64,000 nucleotides of DNA from Paracoccus liaowanqingii (GTDB taxonomy: Bacteria; Pseudomonadota; Alphaproteobacteria; Rhodobacterales; Rhodobacteraceae), in contig NZ_CP038439.1 of NCBI RefSeq assembly GCF_004683865.2, forward strand, positions 970,501-1,034,500. The letters are read 5' to 3'. The position numbers were made by a program, and so were the translations under genes. The notes under the pieces were generated by a model. It made no database searches. It was not told the DNA's origin and saw nothing but the letters and a program-made list of their open reading frames with translations. Of the stretch, positions 18,274 to 27,946 are shown one piece after another. Every line of letters begins with the position of its first letter. Position 1 is the first letter of the stretch.

Positions 18274-19559
18274 TCCGGGGCCGCGTCCTCGATTTTCACG
18301 CCGACCCCCATGACACGGATGACAGCCACCGTTTCTGGGAGGATGGGGCGATCCTGGTGACCGACGGGGTCATCACCGCCACCGGCGATCACGCCGAGAT
18401 GTCGCGCCGGGGCCTGATCCCGGCGGGCATCGCTCAGACCGACCACCGCCCGCACCTGATCCTGGCGGGGTTCATCGACACGCATATCCATTTCCCGCAG
18501 GTGCAGGTCGTGGCCAGCTGGGGGGCGCAGCTGCTGGACTGGCTGAACGACTACACCTTCCCCGAGGAGGCGCGCTTTGCCCGGCAGGGCCATGCCCCCG
18601 CCATGGCCGGGGCCTTCCTGGACCTGCTGACCGCGCATGGCACCACCACGGCCGTCGCCTTCTGCTCGGTCCACAGGCAGTCGGCCGAGGCGCTGTTCGC
18701 CGCCGCCCATGCCCGCGACATGGCGATGGTGGCGGGCAAGGTGATGATGGACCGCAATGCCCCGCCCGAGGTGCTGGACACGCCGCAGCAGGGCTATGAC
18801 GACAGCCGCGCCCTGATCGAGGCCTGGCACGGCACGGGCCGCCAGCGCTATGCGATCACCCCGCGCTTCGCCATCACCTCCTCGCCCGAGCAGCTGGACA
18901 TGGCGGGCCAGCTGGCCGCCGAGCATCCCGATTGCCACATTCAGACCCACCTGTCCGAGAACCGGGCCGAGATCGACTTCACCTTAAGCCTGTACCCCAA
19001 GGCACGGGATTACTTGGACATCTACGACACCTACGGCCTGCTGGGCCCGCGCACCCTGCTGGGCCATTCGATCCATCTGGAACCGCGCGAGATCGCGCGC
19101 ATGGCCGAGACCGGCAGCCGCGCGGTCTTCTGCCCGACCTCGAACCTCTTCCTCGGCTCGGGGCTCTTCGATGCGGGCGGGCTGCGGGCGGCGGGGGTGA
19201 CCAGCGGCATCGCCACCGATATCGGCGGCGGCACCAGCTATTCGATGCTGGCGACCCTGGCCGAGGGCTACAAGATCCTGCAGCTTCAGGGCCAGAGCCT
19301 GCACCCGCTGGCGGCCTTCCACTGGGCCACGCGCGGCAATGCCCTGGCCCTGGGAATGGAGGACCGGATCGGCACCTTGGCCCCCGGCAGCATGGCCGAT
19401 CTGGTCGTGCTGGACGCTCGCGCCACCCCCGCCATGGCGCTGCGGATGGACCGCGCCCGCACCCTGGCCGAGGAACTGTTCATCCTGCAGATCATGGGGG
19501 ACGACCGCGCCGTGGCGCAGACCTATGTGGCGGGCCGGGCGCAGAAGCCCGCCGCCTGA
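18261..19559 (+). CDS. guaD: Guanine deaminase
   Basis: Deaminates guanine to xanthine, feeding the xanthine dehydrogenase encoded just upstream. 432-residue amidohydrolase-superfamily protein. The metal-binding THIHFPQ (His75, His77) follows the first beta strand; QTHLSEN, LLGHSIHL and the TDIGGGTSYSML loop with the metal aspartate come later, with an ending LVVLDA typical of cyclic amidohydrolases. ATG 18261 gives the usual N-terminus; an in-frame GTG at 18228 would add 11 residues and has no clear ribosome site. Last gene of xdhABC-guaD. Confidence 0.93.
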   Translation: MQQLIRGRVLDFHADPHDTDDSHRFWEDGAILVTDGVITATGDHAEMSRRGLIPAGIAQTDHRPHLILAGFIDTHIHFPQVQVVASWGAQLLDWLNDYTFPEEARFARQGHAPAMAGAFLDLLTAHGTTTAVAFCSVHRQSAEALFAAAHARDMAMVAGKVMMDRNAPPEVLDTPQQGYDDSRALIEAWHGTGRQRYAITPRFAITSSPEQLDMAGQLAAEHPDCHIQTHLSENRAEIDFTLSLYPKARDYLDIYDTYGLLGPRTLLGHSIHLEPREIARMAETGSRAVFCPTSNLFLGSGLFDAGGLRAAGVTSGIATDIGGGTSYSMLATLAEGYKILQLQGQSLHPLAAFHWATRGNALALGMEDRIGTLAPGSMADLVVLDARATPAMALRMDRARTLAEELFILQIMGDDRAVAQTYVAGRAQKPAA

Positions 19560-19658
19560 CCCCGCCACCGGGCAAATGGGGCGACCCCTGTCCTTTCGGG
19601 TTGCCCCGGCGCGATCCATGCCCGAATGTCGGCGCAAAACAAAAGGGACGGGCAGGTC

Positions 19659-20174
19659 ATGACGCTACCTTCCACATCGCGCGCCGTCGCGGCGCTGTCG
19701 GCCGTGCTGCTGGTCCTGACGGGCTGCGGCGATTCCGGCTTCGGCCGCAAGCGACTCAACGCGCAATCCTGCATGGAGCGGGCGATCTTCTTCGAGGCCA
19801 ACCGCTCCAGCCGCGACGGGATGATCGCGGTGGGCAGCGTGGTGATGAACCGCGTCGCCTCGGACCAGTTTCCCGACACGGTCTGCGAGGTCGTGGGCCA
19901 GAAGAACCAGTTCGCCCCCGGCGTGCTGTCGCGCCCCATCGATCTGGAGCGGGTGCCCGACGTGCGCCGCGCCGCCAGCGCCGTCCTGCGCGGCGAACGC
20001 CATCCGCGCATCGGCAACGCGATGTTCTTCCACACCCACGGCTATCGTTTCCCCTATGACAACATGCATTACGTGCTGGTCGCGGGCGGCAACGCCTTCT
20101 ACGAAAAGCGCCGCAGCCATCTGGTGACCCAGCCCGTGCCGCCCGCCCCGATCGAGCAGGGTCGCTTCCGCTGA
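19659..20174 (+). CDS. SleB-like cell wall hydrolase, lipoprotein
   Basis: A 171-residue protein of the cell-wall hydrolase family named after the Bacillus spore-cortex enzyme SleB (Hydrolase_2). The N-terminus is a lipoprotein signal ending LTGC, with the acceptor Cys23. The catalytic-type region follows: a glutamate in [12 protein letters not shown], then [23 protein letters not shown] and FHTHGY. It probably acts on peptidoglycan from the envelope. ATG 19659 has AAAAGGGA about 10 bases upstream. Monocistronic or read with trpB; a strong dyad lies between them. Confidence 0.83.
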   Translation: MTLPSTSRAVAALSAVLLVLTGCGDSGFGRKRLNAQSCMERAIFFEANRSSRDGMIAVGSVVMNRVASDQFPDTVCEVVGQKNQFAPGVLSRPIDLERVPDVRRAASAVLRGERHPRIGNAMFFHTHGYRFPYDNMHYVLVAGGNAFYEKRRSHLVTQPVPPAPIEQGRFR

Positions 20175-20244
20175 GCCTCGGGCGGCGCTGCGGCCCTTTG
20201 GCGCGGCACGGCCTCCCGCCGATCTGTCGCGCCTCGCCGGGCCG

Positions 20245-20265
20245 GGCCGGGGCTTCACCCCGGCC
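20245..20265 (+). other. Strong hairpin upstream of trpB
   Basis: GGCCGGGG-CTTCA-CCCCGGCC, a perfect 8-bp stem with a 5-base loop, in the 170-base gap between the SleB-like gene and trpB. No T-run follows. It could be a terminator or mRNA-end structure. No Trp-rich leader peptide is visible, so classical attenuation is not supported. Confidence 0.4.
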
Positions 20266-20344
20266 GCGAAGGCCGCTAGAAGAGGGCGACCGGGCGCAGG
20301 CCCGGGCCCCATCCCGTCCGTTCCGAACCCAGAAGGCGCATCCC

Positions 20345-21571
20345 ATGCCCGACGACCTGCCCAACAGCTTCACGACCGGCCCCGACGAGCAGGGCCGTTT
20401 CGGCATCTATGGCGGCCGGTTCGTCAGCGAGACGCTGATGCCCCTGATCCTGGACCTCGAGGCCGAATACGAGCGCGCCAAGACCGACCCCGCCTTCTGG
20501 GCGCAGATGGACGATCTGTGGACGCATTACGTGGGCCGCCCCAGCCCGCTGTATTTCGCGGAACGGCTGACCGAGAACCTGGGCGGCGCCAAGATCTACA
20601 TGAAGCGCGACGAACTGAACCACACCGGCGCGCACAAGATCAACAACGTGCTGGGCCAGATCCTGCTGGCGATCCGCATGGGCAAGACCCGGATCATCGC
20701 GGAGACCGGGGCGGGCCAGCACGGCGTGGCGACCGCCACCGTCTGCGCGCGCTTCGGGCTGAAGTGCATCGTCTACATGGGCGCCCATGACGTCGAGCGT
20801 CAGGCGCCCAACGTCTTCCGCATGCGCCTGCTGGGCGCCGAGGTGATCCCCGTGACATCGGGCCGCGGCACGCTGAAGGACGCGATGAACGATGCGCTGC
20901 GCGATTGGGTGACCAATGTGCGCGACACCTTCTACTGCATCGGCACGGTCGCGGGGCCGCATCCCTATCCGGCGATGGTGCGCGACTTCCAGTCGATCAT
21001 CGGCAAGGAGGTGCGCGAGCAGATCATGCCGCGCGAGGGGCGCCTGCCCGACACGATCATCGCGGCCATCGGCGGTGGATCGAACGCGATGGGGCTGTTC
21101 TATCCCTTCCTCAACGACACCGATGTCCGGATCATCGGCGTCGAGGCCGGGGGCAAGGGCGTCGACGACCGCATGCAGCATTGCGCCAGCCTGTCGGGCG
21201 GGCGCGCGGGCGTGCTGCACGGCAACCGCACCTATCTGCTGCAGGACGATGACGGCCAGATCCTGGAAGGGCACTCGATCAGCGCGGGCCTGGATTATCC
21301 GGGCATCGGGCCGGAACATGCTTGGCTGAAGGATATCGGCCGGGCCGAATATGTCAGCATCACCGATGACGAGGCGCTTGGCGCCTTCCAGTTGTGCTGT
21401 GCGCTGGAGGGGATCATCCCGGCGCTGGAGCCCAGCCATGCCCTAGCCCATGTGATCAAGATCGCCCCGGACCTGCCCGCCGACCACCTGATCGTGATGA
21501 ACATGTGCGGGCGCGGCGACAAGGACATCTTCACCGTCGCCAAGCATCTGGGCTTCGACATGAAGATCTGA
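20345..21571 (+). CDS. trpB: Tryptophan synthase beta chain
   Basis: Condenses indole with serine to tryptophan, using pyridoxal phosphate. 408 residues. The PLP lysine is Lys98 in [23 protein letters not shown] and the phosphate-binding GGGSNAMG loop are intact, and GRGDKD is near the C-terminus. The partner trpA is not adjacent and no trpF lies upstream within the window, so the gene is detached from the common trpF-trpB-trpA order. ATG 20345 is preceded by GAAGG. Confidence 0.97.
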   Translation: MPDDLPNSFTTGPDEQGRFGIYGGRFVSETLMPLILDLEAEYERAKTDPAFWAQMDDLWTHYVGRPSPLYFAERLTENLGGAKIYMKRDELNHTGAHKINNVLGQILLAIRMGKTRIIAETGAGQHGVATATVCARFGLKCIVYMGAHDVERQAPNVFRMRLLGAEVIPVTSGRGTLKDAMNDALRDWVTNVRDTFYCIGTVAGPHPYPAMVRDFQSIIGKEVREQIMPREGRLPDTIIAAIGGGSNAMGLFYPFLNDTDVRIIGVEAGGKGVDDRMQHCASLSGGRAGVLHGNRTYLLQDDDGQILEGHSISAGLDYPGIGPEHAWLKDIGRAEYVSITDDEALGAFQLCCALEGIIPALEPSHALAHVIKIAPDLPADHLIVMNMCGRGDKDIFTVAKHLGFDMKI

Positions 21572-21620
21572 CGGCTCCGGGGGGCGCACCGGTCGCACCC
21601 CTGATGCCTGCCCGCGCCCC

Positions 21621-21995
21621 CTAGTCGGCGGCGGGCCGCGCGTGGCGCTGCAGCAGTTCCAGCGGCACGATGTCCAGCGCGCGCTTGTGCGTGGATTCCA
21701 GCACCACATGCGGGGCCGCGAATTCCTGCGCCGCCTGCAGGAAGCGGCTGGCGCAGAGGCACCAGCGCTGGCCCGCCTGCAGCCCCGGAAAGCCGAATTC
21801 GGGGCGCGGCGTGGTCAGGTCGTTGCCCAGATAGCGCGACATGGCCAGGAATTCCTCGGTCAGGACGACGCAGACCGTGTGGCTGCCCCGGTCCTCGGGG
21901 CCGGTGTCGCAGCAGCCGTTGCGATAGAACCCGGTCACGGGCCGGGTCGAGCAGGGCTGCAGCTTGCCGCCCAGGACGTTCACCGACGGCTGCAT
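21621..21995 (-). CDS. DUF2237 family protein
   Basis: A 124-residue soluble, cysteine-rich protein. It matches DUF2237 closely: NVLGGKLQPCSTRPVTGFYR, DGCC-like NGCCDTGPEDRGSHTVC, a TEEFLAMSRYLGNDL segment, FGFPGLQAGQRWCLCA, and a LESTHKRALDIVPLE ending. The function of the family is not established; the conserved cysteines suggest a metal or redox site. The start at 21995 has AAGGAG with a 7-base spacer. Last of a leftward set after pth and DUF2332, with a 76-base gap. Confidence 0.88.
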   Translation of the reverse strand: MQPSVNVLGGKLQPCSTRPVTGFYRNGCCDTGPEDRGSHTVCVVLTEEFLAMSRYLGNDLTTPRPEFGFPGLQAGQRWCLCASRFLQAAQEFAAPHVVLESTHKRALDIVPLELLQRHARPAAD

Positions 21996-22071
21996 GGGCG
22001 TCTCCTTCCGCATCTGGTCTTCATCCGGACAGGGTAGGCTGCAGAGACGGCCGGGGGAAGGGGGGAACCTG

Positions 22072-23082
22072 TCACATCTGGCGGGGCTGCCACCGGATCC
22101 AGCGCCCATGGAAATCCGCACGCCCGAGCGCCCAGTGCCGCCGCACCCCGTCCCACAGCGTCAGCCGCAGGGCCGCGCCCTCGCCCCCGTCGGCCTCCAT
22201 CTCGACATGGGCCAAGGGCGCCTCGGGGGTGGCGGCGTCCCCTGCGCGGGCCAGCGACCTGGCGCAGGCATGGGCGGTCGCGGGCGGGAAATACTGCGCG
22301 GCGATGGTGTGAAAGACCATCGTCAGCGCGCCCGGCGCGGGGCGGGCCAGCTGGTCCGTCAGCCAGTCGCCCGCATCGCCCCGGTCCACCGGTGGCGGAT
22401 CGCCTCGCGCCAGATCCAGCGCCGCGCGCAGCCGGGCCATGCGCGCCGTCTGGTCGGCCCAGCAATAGGCCATGAGCCGCAGCCCGTCCCGGTCGGGGTC
22501 CAGCGGGTTTAGATCGACGCCCCGGCGGCTGGCGACCTCGATGGCCCCCTGCGGCAGATCGCCCTGCCAGTCGGGGGCCAGCCGGACACCCGTGCCCCCG
22601 TCCTGCAGGTGATAGCGGTCGAAGTTCAGGTTCAGCCCGGCCGAGGCGCCCAGTTCCCGCAGCCGCAGCGGCAGGGGCGCAAGGCCCCGCAGGAACCGCG
22701 CCGCCCCGATCAGCGCGGCCGAGCGCGCGACCTCGTTGGTCTGGGGCGGGCTGCCCAGCCAGTCGAGGATCGCGGCGTCGTGGGCCTGCAGCACCTCCTC
22801 CAGCAGCCCGTCCGGCACCTCGGCCGCCACATAGGCCCGCGCCAGATCGGGTGCCGCCCCGGTCAGCACCAGCGCATGCAGCGCCCCGCACAGCCGCAAC
22901 GGCACCGACGCCGCCGAAGGGGACGGATCGCCCGGCCAGCCCAGCACGCGGTTGGCGACCGGGCCGCCCACGGCCTCCAGCGCCCCGGGCAGGCTGCGGC
23001 ACAGTGCCGCCGTCAGGGGCGATCCCAGATCGGTGCAGGCCCGGGCCTGGTCGCGGAACGCCGCCCGGACCCGATCGCTCAT
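22072..23082 (-). CDS. DUF2332 family protein
   Basis: A 336-residue protein of the DUF2332 family (function unknown). Recognisable family blocks are NEVARSAALI, ELGASAGLNLNFDRYHL, the GVDLNPLDPDRDGLRLMAYCWADQ block and a C-terminal PLAHVEMEAD. The ELGASAGLNL motif resembles a SAM-binding glycine motif, so a methyltransferase-like fold is possible but not shown. Its ATG overlaps the pth stop by 4 bases, so it is co-translated with pth. Confidence 0.85.
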   Translation of the reverse strand: MSDRVRAAFRDQARACTDLGSPLTAALCRSLPGALEAVGGPVANRVLGWPGDPSPSAASVPLRLCGALHALVLTGAAPDLARAYVAAEVPDGLLEEVLQAHDAAILDWLGSPPQTNEVARSAALIGAARFLRGLAPLPLRLRELGASAGLNLNFDRYHLQDGGTGVRLAPDWQGDLPQGAIEVASRRGVDLNPLDPDRDGLRLMAYCWADQTARMARLRAALDLARGDPPPVDRGDAGDWLTDQLARPAPGALTMVFHTIAAQYFPPATAHACARSLARAGDAATPEAPLAHVEMEADGGEGAALRLTLWDGVRRHWALGRADFHGRWIRWQPRQM

Positions 23083-23819
23083 CTGAAGCGGTCGGTCAGG
23101 GCGCGCAGCCGGTCGGCCAGGCTGGCAGTCGCCTCGGGTGCCTCGGGCGCGGCCGGGTCGGGGCCTGGTGCGGGGGCATCGGCGCGGGGCGCCTTGGGCG
23201 GCGCGGGGTCTGGGGCGCGCTTGGCGGGCGCCTCGGTCCCGCTGTTGCGGGCGGGCGCGGTGCGGTTGGCGACCGCGTTCTGGAACCGCCCCCCGTCGCC
23301 CGCCGCCAGCGCCGCCGCCCCGTCCGAGATGCCGCGTAGCAGGTCGTCCAGCCAGTCCTGTTCCGCCTTGGCGAAATCGGACAGCACATAGGGCGCGACC
23401 TTGTCCTTGTGGCCCGGATGCCCGATCCCAAGGCGCACGCGCCCGTAATCCGGCCCCAGATGCTGGTGGATCGAGCGCAGCCCGTTATGCCCCGCATGCC
23501 CGCCGCCCTGCTTGACCCGCGCCTTGCCCGGCGCCAGATCCAGTTCGTCATGCAGCACGATGATCTCGGCGGGGGTCAGCTTCAGATAGCGCATCGCCTC
23601 GCCCACCGACTGCCCCGACAGGTTCATGAAGCTCTGCGGCTTGAGCAGCGTGACCCGCATCTCGCCAAGCCGCCCCTCGGCGGTCAGTGCCTGTAAGCGG
23701 GGGCGCCAGGGGCCGAAGCCGTGATCCTCTGCGATGCGATCCACCGCCATGAAGCCGATATTGTGACGATTGGCCGCATATTTCGCACCGGGATTGCCTA
23801 GGCCCACGATCAGTTTCAC
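23079..23819 (-). CDS. pth: Peptidyl-tRNA hydrolase with Pro/Ala-rich tail
   Basis: Releases peptides from peptidyl-tRNAs dropped by the ribosome. The catalytic domain spans residues 1-190, with VGLGNPG, the catalytic His in NRHNIGF (residue 19), LLKPQSFMN and the GGGHAGHNGLRS motif. After it comes a tail of about 55 residues rich in Pro, Ala and Asp, ending in a short basic SLADRLRALTDRFR segment. The typical enzyme is about 190 residues, so this is an extension. The start is GTG 23819, preceded by GGAGG and a 5-base spacer; the frame before it is not conserved. Divergent from clpP. Confidence 0.94.
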   Translation of the reverse strand: MKLIVGLGNPGAKYAANRHNIGFMAVDRIAEDHGFGPWRPRLQALTAEGRLGEMRVTLLKPQSFMNLSGQSVGEAMRYLKLTPAEIIVLHDELDLAPGKARVKQGGGHAGHNGLRSIHQHLGPDYGRVRLGIGHPGHKDKVAPYVLSDFAKAEQDWLDDLLRGISDGAAALAAGDGGRFQNAVANRTAPARNSGTEAPAKRAPDPAPPKAPRADAPAPGPDPAAPEAPEATASLADRLRALTDRFR

Positions 23820-23974
23820 GACTGCCTCCTGACGTCCCCGGGGGGTCGTTTTTCGTTCCATCCCTTGCGGCTGACCTTGCCGGTTACTAAGACTCTGTCA
23901 ACCTATCGCGGCTAAGACAGGGGTTCACGCCCGGACGAATCGCGGCACCAGAGACGAACAGGCAAGGACACACG

Positions 23975-24610
23975 ATGAGCGATCCGGCAGAATTCTACAT
24001 GAACAACCTCGTTCCCATGGTGGTCGAACAGACCTCTCGCGGGGAACGGGCCTATGACATCTTCTCGCGCCTGCTGAAGGAACGGATCATCTTCGTCTCG
24101 GGTCCGGTCCATGACGGCATGTCCACGCTGATCTGCGCGCAGCTCCTGTTCCTCGAGGCGGAGAACCCGTCCAAGGACATCAGCATGTACATCAACAGCC
24201 CCGGCGGCGTGGTGACCTCGGGCCTGTCGATCTATGACACGATGCAGTACATCCGGCCCCGCGTGTCCACGCTGGTGGTGGGGCAGGCGGCCTCGATGGG
24301 CTCGCTGCTGCTGGCCGCCGGCGAAAAGGGCCTGCGCTATTCGCTGCCCAACAGCCGGGTGATGGTCCACCAGCCGTCGGGCGGGTTTCAGGGCCAGGCG
24401 ACCGACATCCTGATCCATGCCCGCGAGACCGAAAAGCTCAAGCGCCGGCTGAACGAGATCTATGTCACCCATACCGGCCGCACCCTGGCCGAGGTCGAGG
24501 AGGCGCTGGAGCGCGACCGCTTCATGACCGCGGAGGAGGCCCGGGACTGGGGCCTGATCGACGAGGTCGTGGCCCCCCGCGGCAAGGCCGAGGCGACCGA
24601 CAAGAAATAG
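23975..24610 (+). CDS. clpP: ATP-dependent Clp protease proteolytic subunit
   Basis: Serine protease core of ClpXP/ClpAP. 211 residues with the triad Ser107 (GQAASMGS), His132 (MVHQPSGG) and Asp181. The MYINSPGG and [13 protein letters not shown] handle segments are typical. AAGGA lies nine bases before ATG 23975. The promoter region is the 155-base gap to the divergent pth. clpX follows after 161 bases. In alphaproteobacteria ClpXP degrades CtrA and other cell-cycle regulators, which links it by function to cckA at the other end of the window. Confidence 0.97.
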   Translation: MSDPAEFYMNNLVPMVVEQTSRGERAYDIFSRLLKERIIFVSGPVHDGMSTLICAQLLFLEAENPSKDISMYINSPGGVVTSGLSIYDTMQYIRPRVSTLVVGQAASMGSLLLAAGEKGLRYSLPNSRVMVHQPSGGFQGQATDILIHARETEKLKRRLNEIYVTHTGRTLAEVEEALERDRFMTAEEARDWGLIDEVVAPRGKAEATDKK

Positions 24611-24627
24611 GTGCCTTGGGGATTGTG

Positions 24628-24646
24628 ACGGGCCGGGCTGGCCCGT
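24628..24646 (+). other. Hairpin between clpP and clpX
   Basis: ACGGGCC-GGGCT-GGCCCGT, a 7-bp stem, 17 bases after the clpP stop and without a T-run. It may separate or stabilise clpP and clpX transcripts. Confidence 0.35.
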
Positions 24647-24771
24647 AACATGGCGGAAATGACCTGCGGCGGCCGATCCGTCGCAGGAAACCGAAGATGC
24701 GGCGCGCGGGACCTGAAATCCGACGCCGCCCGCAGCGCGGCTACGCGGGGCGGCAGTGAAGGAAGTGGACG

Positions 24772-26037
24772 ATGGCGAACCAGTCCGGCAACGACAGCAA
24801 GAACACGCTCTATTGCAGCTTCTGCGGCAAGAGCCAGCACGAGGTCCGCAAGCTGATCGCGGGACCGACCGTCTTCATCTGCGATGAATGCGTCGAGCTG
24901 TGCATGGACATCATCCGCGAGGAGACCAAGTCCAGCGGCCTGAAATCCGGTGACGGCGTCCCCACCCCGCGCGAGATCTGCGGCGTGCTGGACGACTACG
25001 TGATCGGCCAGGAACATGCCAAGCGCGTCCTCTCGGTCGCGGTGCACAACCACTACAAGCGGCTCAACCACGGGTCCAAGACCGACATTGAACTGTCCAA
25101 GTCCAACATCCTGCTGATCGGCCCCACCGGCTGCGGCAAGACGCTGCTGGCGCAGACCCTGGCCCGCATCCTGGATGTGCCCTTCACCATGGCCGATGCG
25201 ACGACCCTGACCGAGGCCGGCTATGTCGGCGAGGATGTCGAGAACATCATCCTCAAGCTGCTGCAGTCGTCGGAATACAACGTGGAACGCGCGCAGCGCG
25301 GCATCGTCTATATCGACGAGGTCGACAAGATCACCCGCAAGTCCGACAACCCCTCGATCACCCGCGACGTGTCAGGCGAGGGCGTGCAGCAGGCGCTCCT
25401 GAAGATCATGGAGGGCACGGTCGCCAGCGTTCCGCCGCAGGGCGGGCGCAAGCACCCCCAGCAGGAATTCCTGCAGGTGGACACGACGAACATCCTGTTC
25501 ATCTGCGGCGGCGCTTTCGCGGGCCTCGACCGGATCATCGCGCAGCGCAACGCCGGCACGGCGATGGGCTTCGGCGCGGCGGTTAAGGAAAAGGACGATC
25601 GCGGCGTGGGCGAGCTGTTCAAGGAACTGGAGCCCGAGGATCTGCTGAAGTTCGGCCTGATCCCGGAATTCGTCGGCCGCCTGCCGGTGATCGCCACGCT
25701 GACGGACCTCGACGAGGAAGCGCTGATCATCATCCTGACCAAGCCGAAGAACGCCTTGGTCAAGCAGTACCAGCGGCTCTTCGATCTGGAAGGCGTTCAG
25801 CTGACCTTCACGGAGGATGCGCTGACCGCCATCGCCAAGCGCGCGATCAAGCGCAAGACCGGCGCGCGGGGTCTGCGCTCGATCATGGAGGAGATCCTGC
25901 TAGACACCATGTTCGAACTGCCGGGTCTGGACAGCGTCGAAGAGGTCGTGGTGAACGAGGAGGCCGTCGAATCGACCGCCGCCAAGCCGCTGCTGATTCA
26001 TGCAGATGCCAAGAAGGAAAGCGCCTCGGCCGGGTGA
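24772..26037 (+). CDS. clpX: ATP-dependent Clp protease ATP-binding subunit ClpX
   Basis: AAA+ unfoldase that recognises substrates and feeds them to ClpP. 421 residues. The N-terminal C4 zinc-binding domain has Cys15, Cys18, Cys37 and Cys40. Walker A is GPTGCGKT (117-124), Walker B is VYIDEVDKI, and the [13 protein letters not shown] and TGARGLRSI (sensor 2) motifs are present, as is the IGF-type loop (AMGFGA) for docking to ClpP. GAAG precedes ATG 24772. Pairs with clpP upstream. Confidence 0.97.
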   Translation: MANQSGNDSKNTLYCSFCGKSQHEVRKLIAGPTVFICDECVELCMDIIREETKSSGLKSGDGVPTPREICGVLDDYVIGQEHAKRVLSVAVHNHYKRLNHGSKTDIELSKSNILLIGPTGCGKTLLAQTLARILDVPFTMADATTLTEAGYVGEDVENIILKLLQSSEYNVERAQRGIVYIDEVDKITRKSDNPSITRDVSGEGVQQALLKIMEGTVASVPPQGGRKHPQQEFLQVDTTNILFICGGAFAGLDRIIAQRNAGTAMGFGAAVKEKDDRGVGELFKELEPEDLLKFGLIPEFVGRLPVIATLTDLDEEALIIILTKPKNALVKQYQRLFDLEGVQLTFTEDALTAIAKRAIKRKTGARGLRSIMEEILLDTMFELPGLDSVEEVVVNEEAVESTAAKPLLIHADAKKESASAG

Positions 26038-26132
26038 TCCCGGCCTTGGTCGTCCGGTCCGGCTGACGGCTGGACCTTTGCGCGGAACCGGGGCATATCC
26101 CGGGGATCATCCTGCTGAAAAGGGTCCTGTCG

Positions 26133-26507
26133 ATGTCGTTTCTGCTGCGCTTTCTGACCTGGTGGAACAGCCAGACGCTCAACACCCAGTTCTGGACGTG
26201 GCGGCATGGCGTTCGCGTCGGCGAGGATGGCGCGGGCAACATCTTCTACCAGACCAAGGACGGCAAGCGGCGGTGGGTGATCTACGGCGCCGAGGCCGAG
26301 GCCAGCCAGATCACGCCGGAATGGCATGGCTGGCTGCACCACACCTGGGCCGAGCCGCCGACCGAGTTGGCCGTGCCGCGCAAGGCCTGGGAACAGCCCC
26401 ACAAGTCCAACCAGACTGGTACGCCCGGGGCCTATGTCCCCGCCGGATCGCTGTACCGTGCGCAGCCGGAGCCGCGCAGCGACTATGACGCATGGCGTCC
26501 CGAATAG
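26133..26507 (+). CDS. Complex I supernumerary subunit, NDUFA12 family
   Basis: A 124-residue homologue of mitochondrial NDUFA12 (B17.2), an accessory subunit of NADH:ubiquinone oxidoreductase found in alphaproteobacteria such as Paracoccus denitrificans. Family marks are [47 protein letters not shown] and a proline-rich C-terminal arm. It is encoded away from any nuo operon in this window. It starts the NDUFA12-mlaD-DUF2155 set; mlaD begins one base after its stop. Confidence 0.93.
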   Translation: MSFLLRFLTWWNSQTLNTQFWTWRHGVRVGEDGAGNIFYQTKDGKRRWVIYGAEAEASQITPEWHGWLHHTWAEPPTELAVPRKAWEQPHKSNQTGTPGAYVPAGSLYRAQPEPRSDYDAWRPE

Positions 26508-26508
26508 C

Positions 26509-26985
26509 ATGTCCGCGACGGGCCTTCACCGGGGCGAGGCGCGGGCCGAACTGATCGCCGGCGCCGTGGTCCTGGCCGTGGCGGTGGGCTTTCTGGCTTG
26601 GGCCGCGCAGGGCCGGTGGAGCAGCGGTGCGGGCTACGAGGTCACCGCCTCCTTTCCCGATGTCGACGGCGTCGCCGTGGGGACCGAGGTGCGGCTGGCG
26701 GGCGTGCGCATCGGGCGCGTCAGCGACATCCGCCTGAACCCGCAGACCTATCTGGCCGATGCCGTGCTGACGATCCCCGACGACATCGTGCTGCCCTTGG
26801 ACAGCGCCGCGCTGATCCAGTCGGACGGGCTTCTGGGCGGGGCCTATATCCAGCTGCAGCCGGGCGGCAGCCCCGAGGATCTGGGTCCGGGCGACGAGAT
26901 CGAGGATGTGCAGGGCGCCGTCAGCCTGTTGCAGCTGATGCTGAAATTCGTCGACAGCCAGTCGGGCGATGAGGTGGCCCCATGA
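26509..26985 (+). CDS. mlaD: MlaD-like MCE-domain lipid transport protein
   Basis: A 158-residue periplasmic-facing protein with one N-terminal signal anchor (AELIAGAVVLAVAVGFLAWAA) followed by an MCE domain (about residues 38-120, with VDGVAVGTEVRLAGVRIGRV and LLGGAYIQLQPG). In the Mla pathway MlaD forms a hexamer on the MlaFEDB ABC transporter and moves phospholipids between membranes. The other mla genes are not in the window. ATG 26509 is one base after the NDUFA12 stop, and the TGA overlaps the next ATG. Confidence 0.87.
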   Translation: MSATGLHRGEARAELIAGAVVLAVAVGFLAWAAQGRWSSGAGYEVTASFPDVDGVAVGTEVRLAGVRIGRVSDIRLNPQTYLADAVLTIPDDIVLPLDSAALIQSDGLLGGAYIQLQPGGSPEDLGPGDEIEDVQGAVSLLQLMLKFVDSQSGDEVAP

Positions 26986-27344
26986 TCGGTCCCGTGATCT
27001 GCGCCGCCCTGTGCCTGGCGCTGCTGGCGGGTCCCGCCGCAGCCCAGGACACGGTCCGCGCGCCCGGCGCGATGCTGCGGGGCTTGGACAAGGTCTCGGG
27101 GCGGACGGTCGATCTGCCGCTGCAGGTGGGCGAGGCGCAGCGCTATGGCCGGCTGGAGATCCGCTTGGGCGAATGCCGCTATCCGGCGGGCGATCCCAGT
27201 TCGGACGCCTTCGCGCAGCTGATCATCACCGACCTGCGCCAGAATGCCACGGTCTTCAGCGGCTGGATGATCGCCAGCGCGCCCGCGCTCTCGGCGCTGG
27301 ATGACGCGCGCTACGATGTCTGGGTGATGTCCTGCCAGAGCTGA
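26982..27344 (+). CDS. DUF2155 domain protein, exported
   Basis: A 120-residue protein with a signal peptide (about residues 1-21, ending AGPAAAQ) and a DUF2155 domain: LRGLDKVSGRTVDLPL, then RLEIRLGECRYPAGDPSSDAFAQL, then FSGWMIASAPALSALDDARYDVWVMSC. Two cysteines may pair in the periplasm. The function of the family is unknown; in alphaproteobacteria it is commonly next to aat and accBC as here. ATGA overlap with mlaD. The last 34 bases overlap the 3' end of aat on the other strand. Confidence 0.85.
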   Translation: MIGPVICAALCLALLAGPAAAQDTVRAPGAMLRGLDKVSGRTVDLPLQVGEAQRYGRLEIRLGECRYPAGDPSSDAFAQLIITDLRQNATVFSGWMIASAPALSALDDARYDVWVMSCQS

Positions 27345-27940
27345 TCGGCCGGGGGCAGGGGATGGGCGCGGAAATCGGCGTCGTGGCGCAGCGCGTCTGA
27401 CAGGCGCAGGCGATAGGCCTCTCGCGGGATCTCGACCCCGCCCATGCGGGCCAGATGCGGCGTCAGGAACTGCGTGTCGAACAGCGTGAAGCCGCAACGC
27501 GCCAGATGTGCCGAGGCCCAGATCAGCGCCATCCGCGATCCGTTCCGCCGCGCCGAGACCATCGATTCCCCGAAGAACGCGCCCCCCAGGGTGACGCCGA
27601 AGATCCCCCCGGCAAATCGGTCCTCGTGCCGGATCTCGATGGCATGGGCATGGCCAAGCCCGTGCAGCGCGCCATAGAGCGTCGCCAGCGGCGCGTTGAT
27701 CCAAGTCGCCTCGCGATCCGCGCAGGCCGCCACCACCCGGTCGAAATCGCCGTCCAGATGCGCCGACCAGCCGCCCCGCCGCAGATCGCGCAGCAGGGAT
27801 TTGGCGGCATGGACGCCGCCCACCGGCAGGACGCCGCGTAGAGGCGGGTCGTACCAGTGCAGGCGATCATCCTCGGCGCTTTCCGCCATGGGGAAGACGC
27901 CGCGTGCATAGCCGGTCAGCAGTTGCGCGGGCGTCAGCAT
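27311..27940 (-). CDS. aat: Leucyl/phenylalanyl-tRNA--protein transferase
   Basis: Adds Leu or Phe to N-terminal Arg/Lys of proteins, creating N-degrons for ClpS-ClpAP. 209 residues with the family blocks LLTGYARGVFPM, YDPPLRGVLP, WINAPLATLYGALHGLGHAHAIE, GGAFFGESMVSARRNGSRMALI and LFDTQFLTPHLARMGG. Third gene of accB-accC-aat with only 6 bases after accC. Its 3' end overlaps DUF2155 by 34 bases. Confidence 0.95.
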   Translation of the reverse strand: MLTPAQLLTGYARGVFPMAESAEDDRLHWYDPPLRGVLPVGGVHAAKSLLRDLRRGGWSAHLDGDFDRVVAACADREATWINAPLATLYGALHGLGHAHAIEIRHEDRFAGGIFGVTLGGAFFGESMVSARRNGSRMALIWASAHLARCGFTLFDTQFLTPHLARMGGVEIPREAYRLRLSDALRHDADFRAHPLPPADQLWQDITQTS

Positions 27941-27946
27941 CGCCGC

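Noticed and set aside
20175..20344. Trp attenuator upstream of trpB
   Set aside because: A hairpin exists but there is no leader peptide with tandem Trp codons and no T-run.
23820..23974. Heat-shock (sigma-32) promoter of clpP
   Set aside because: CTTG and CCTAT elements are present but the spacing does not fit the consensus I know.
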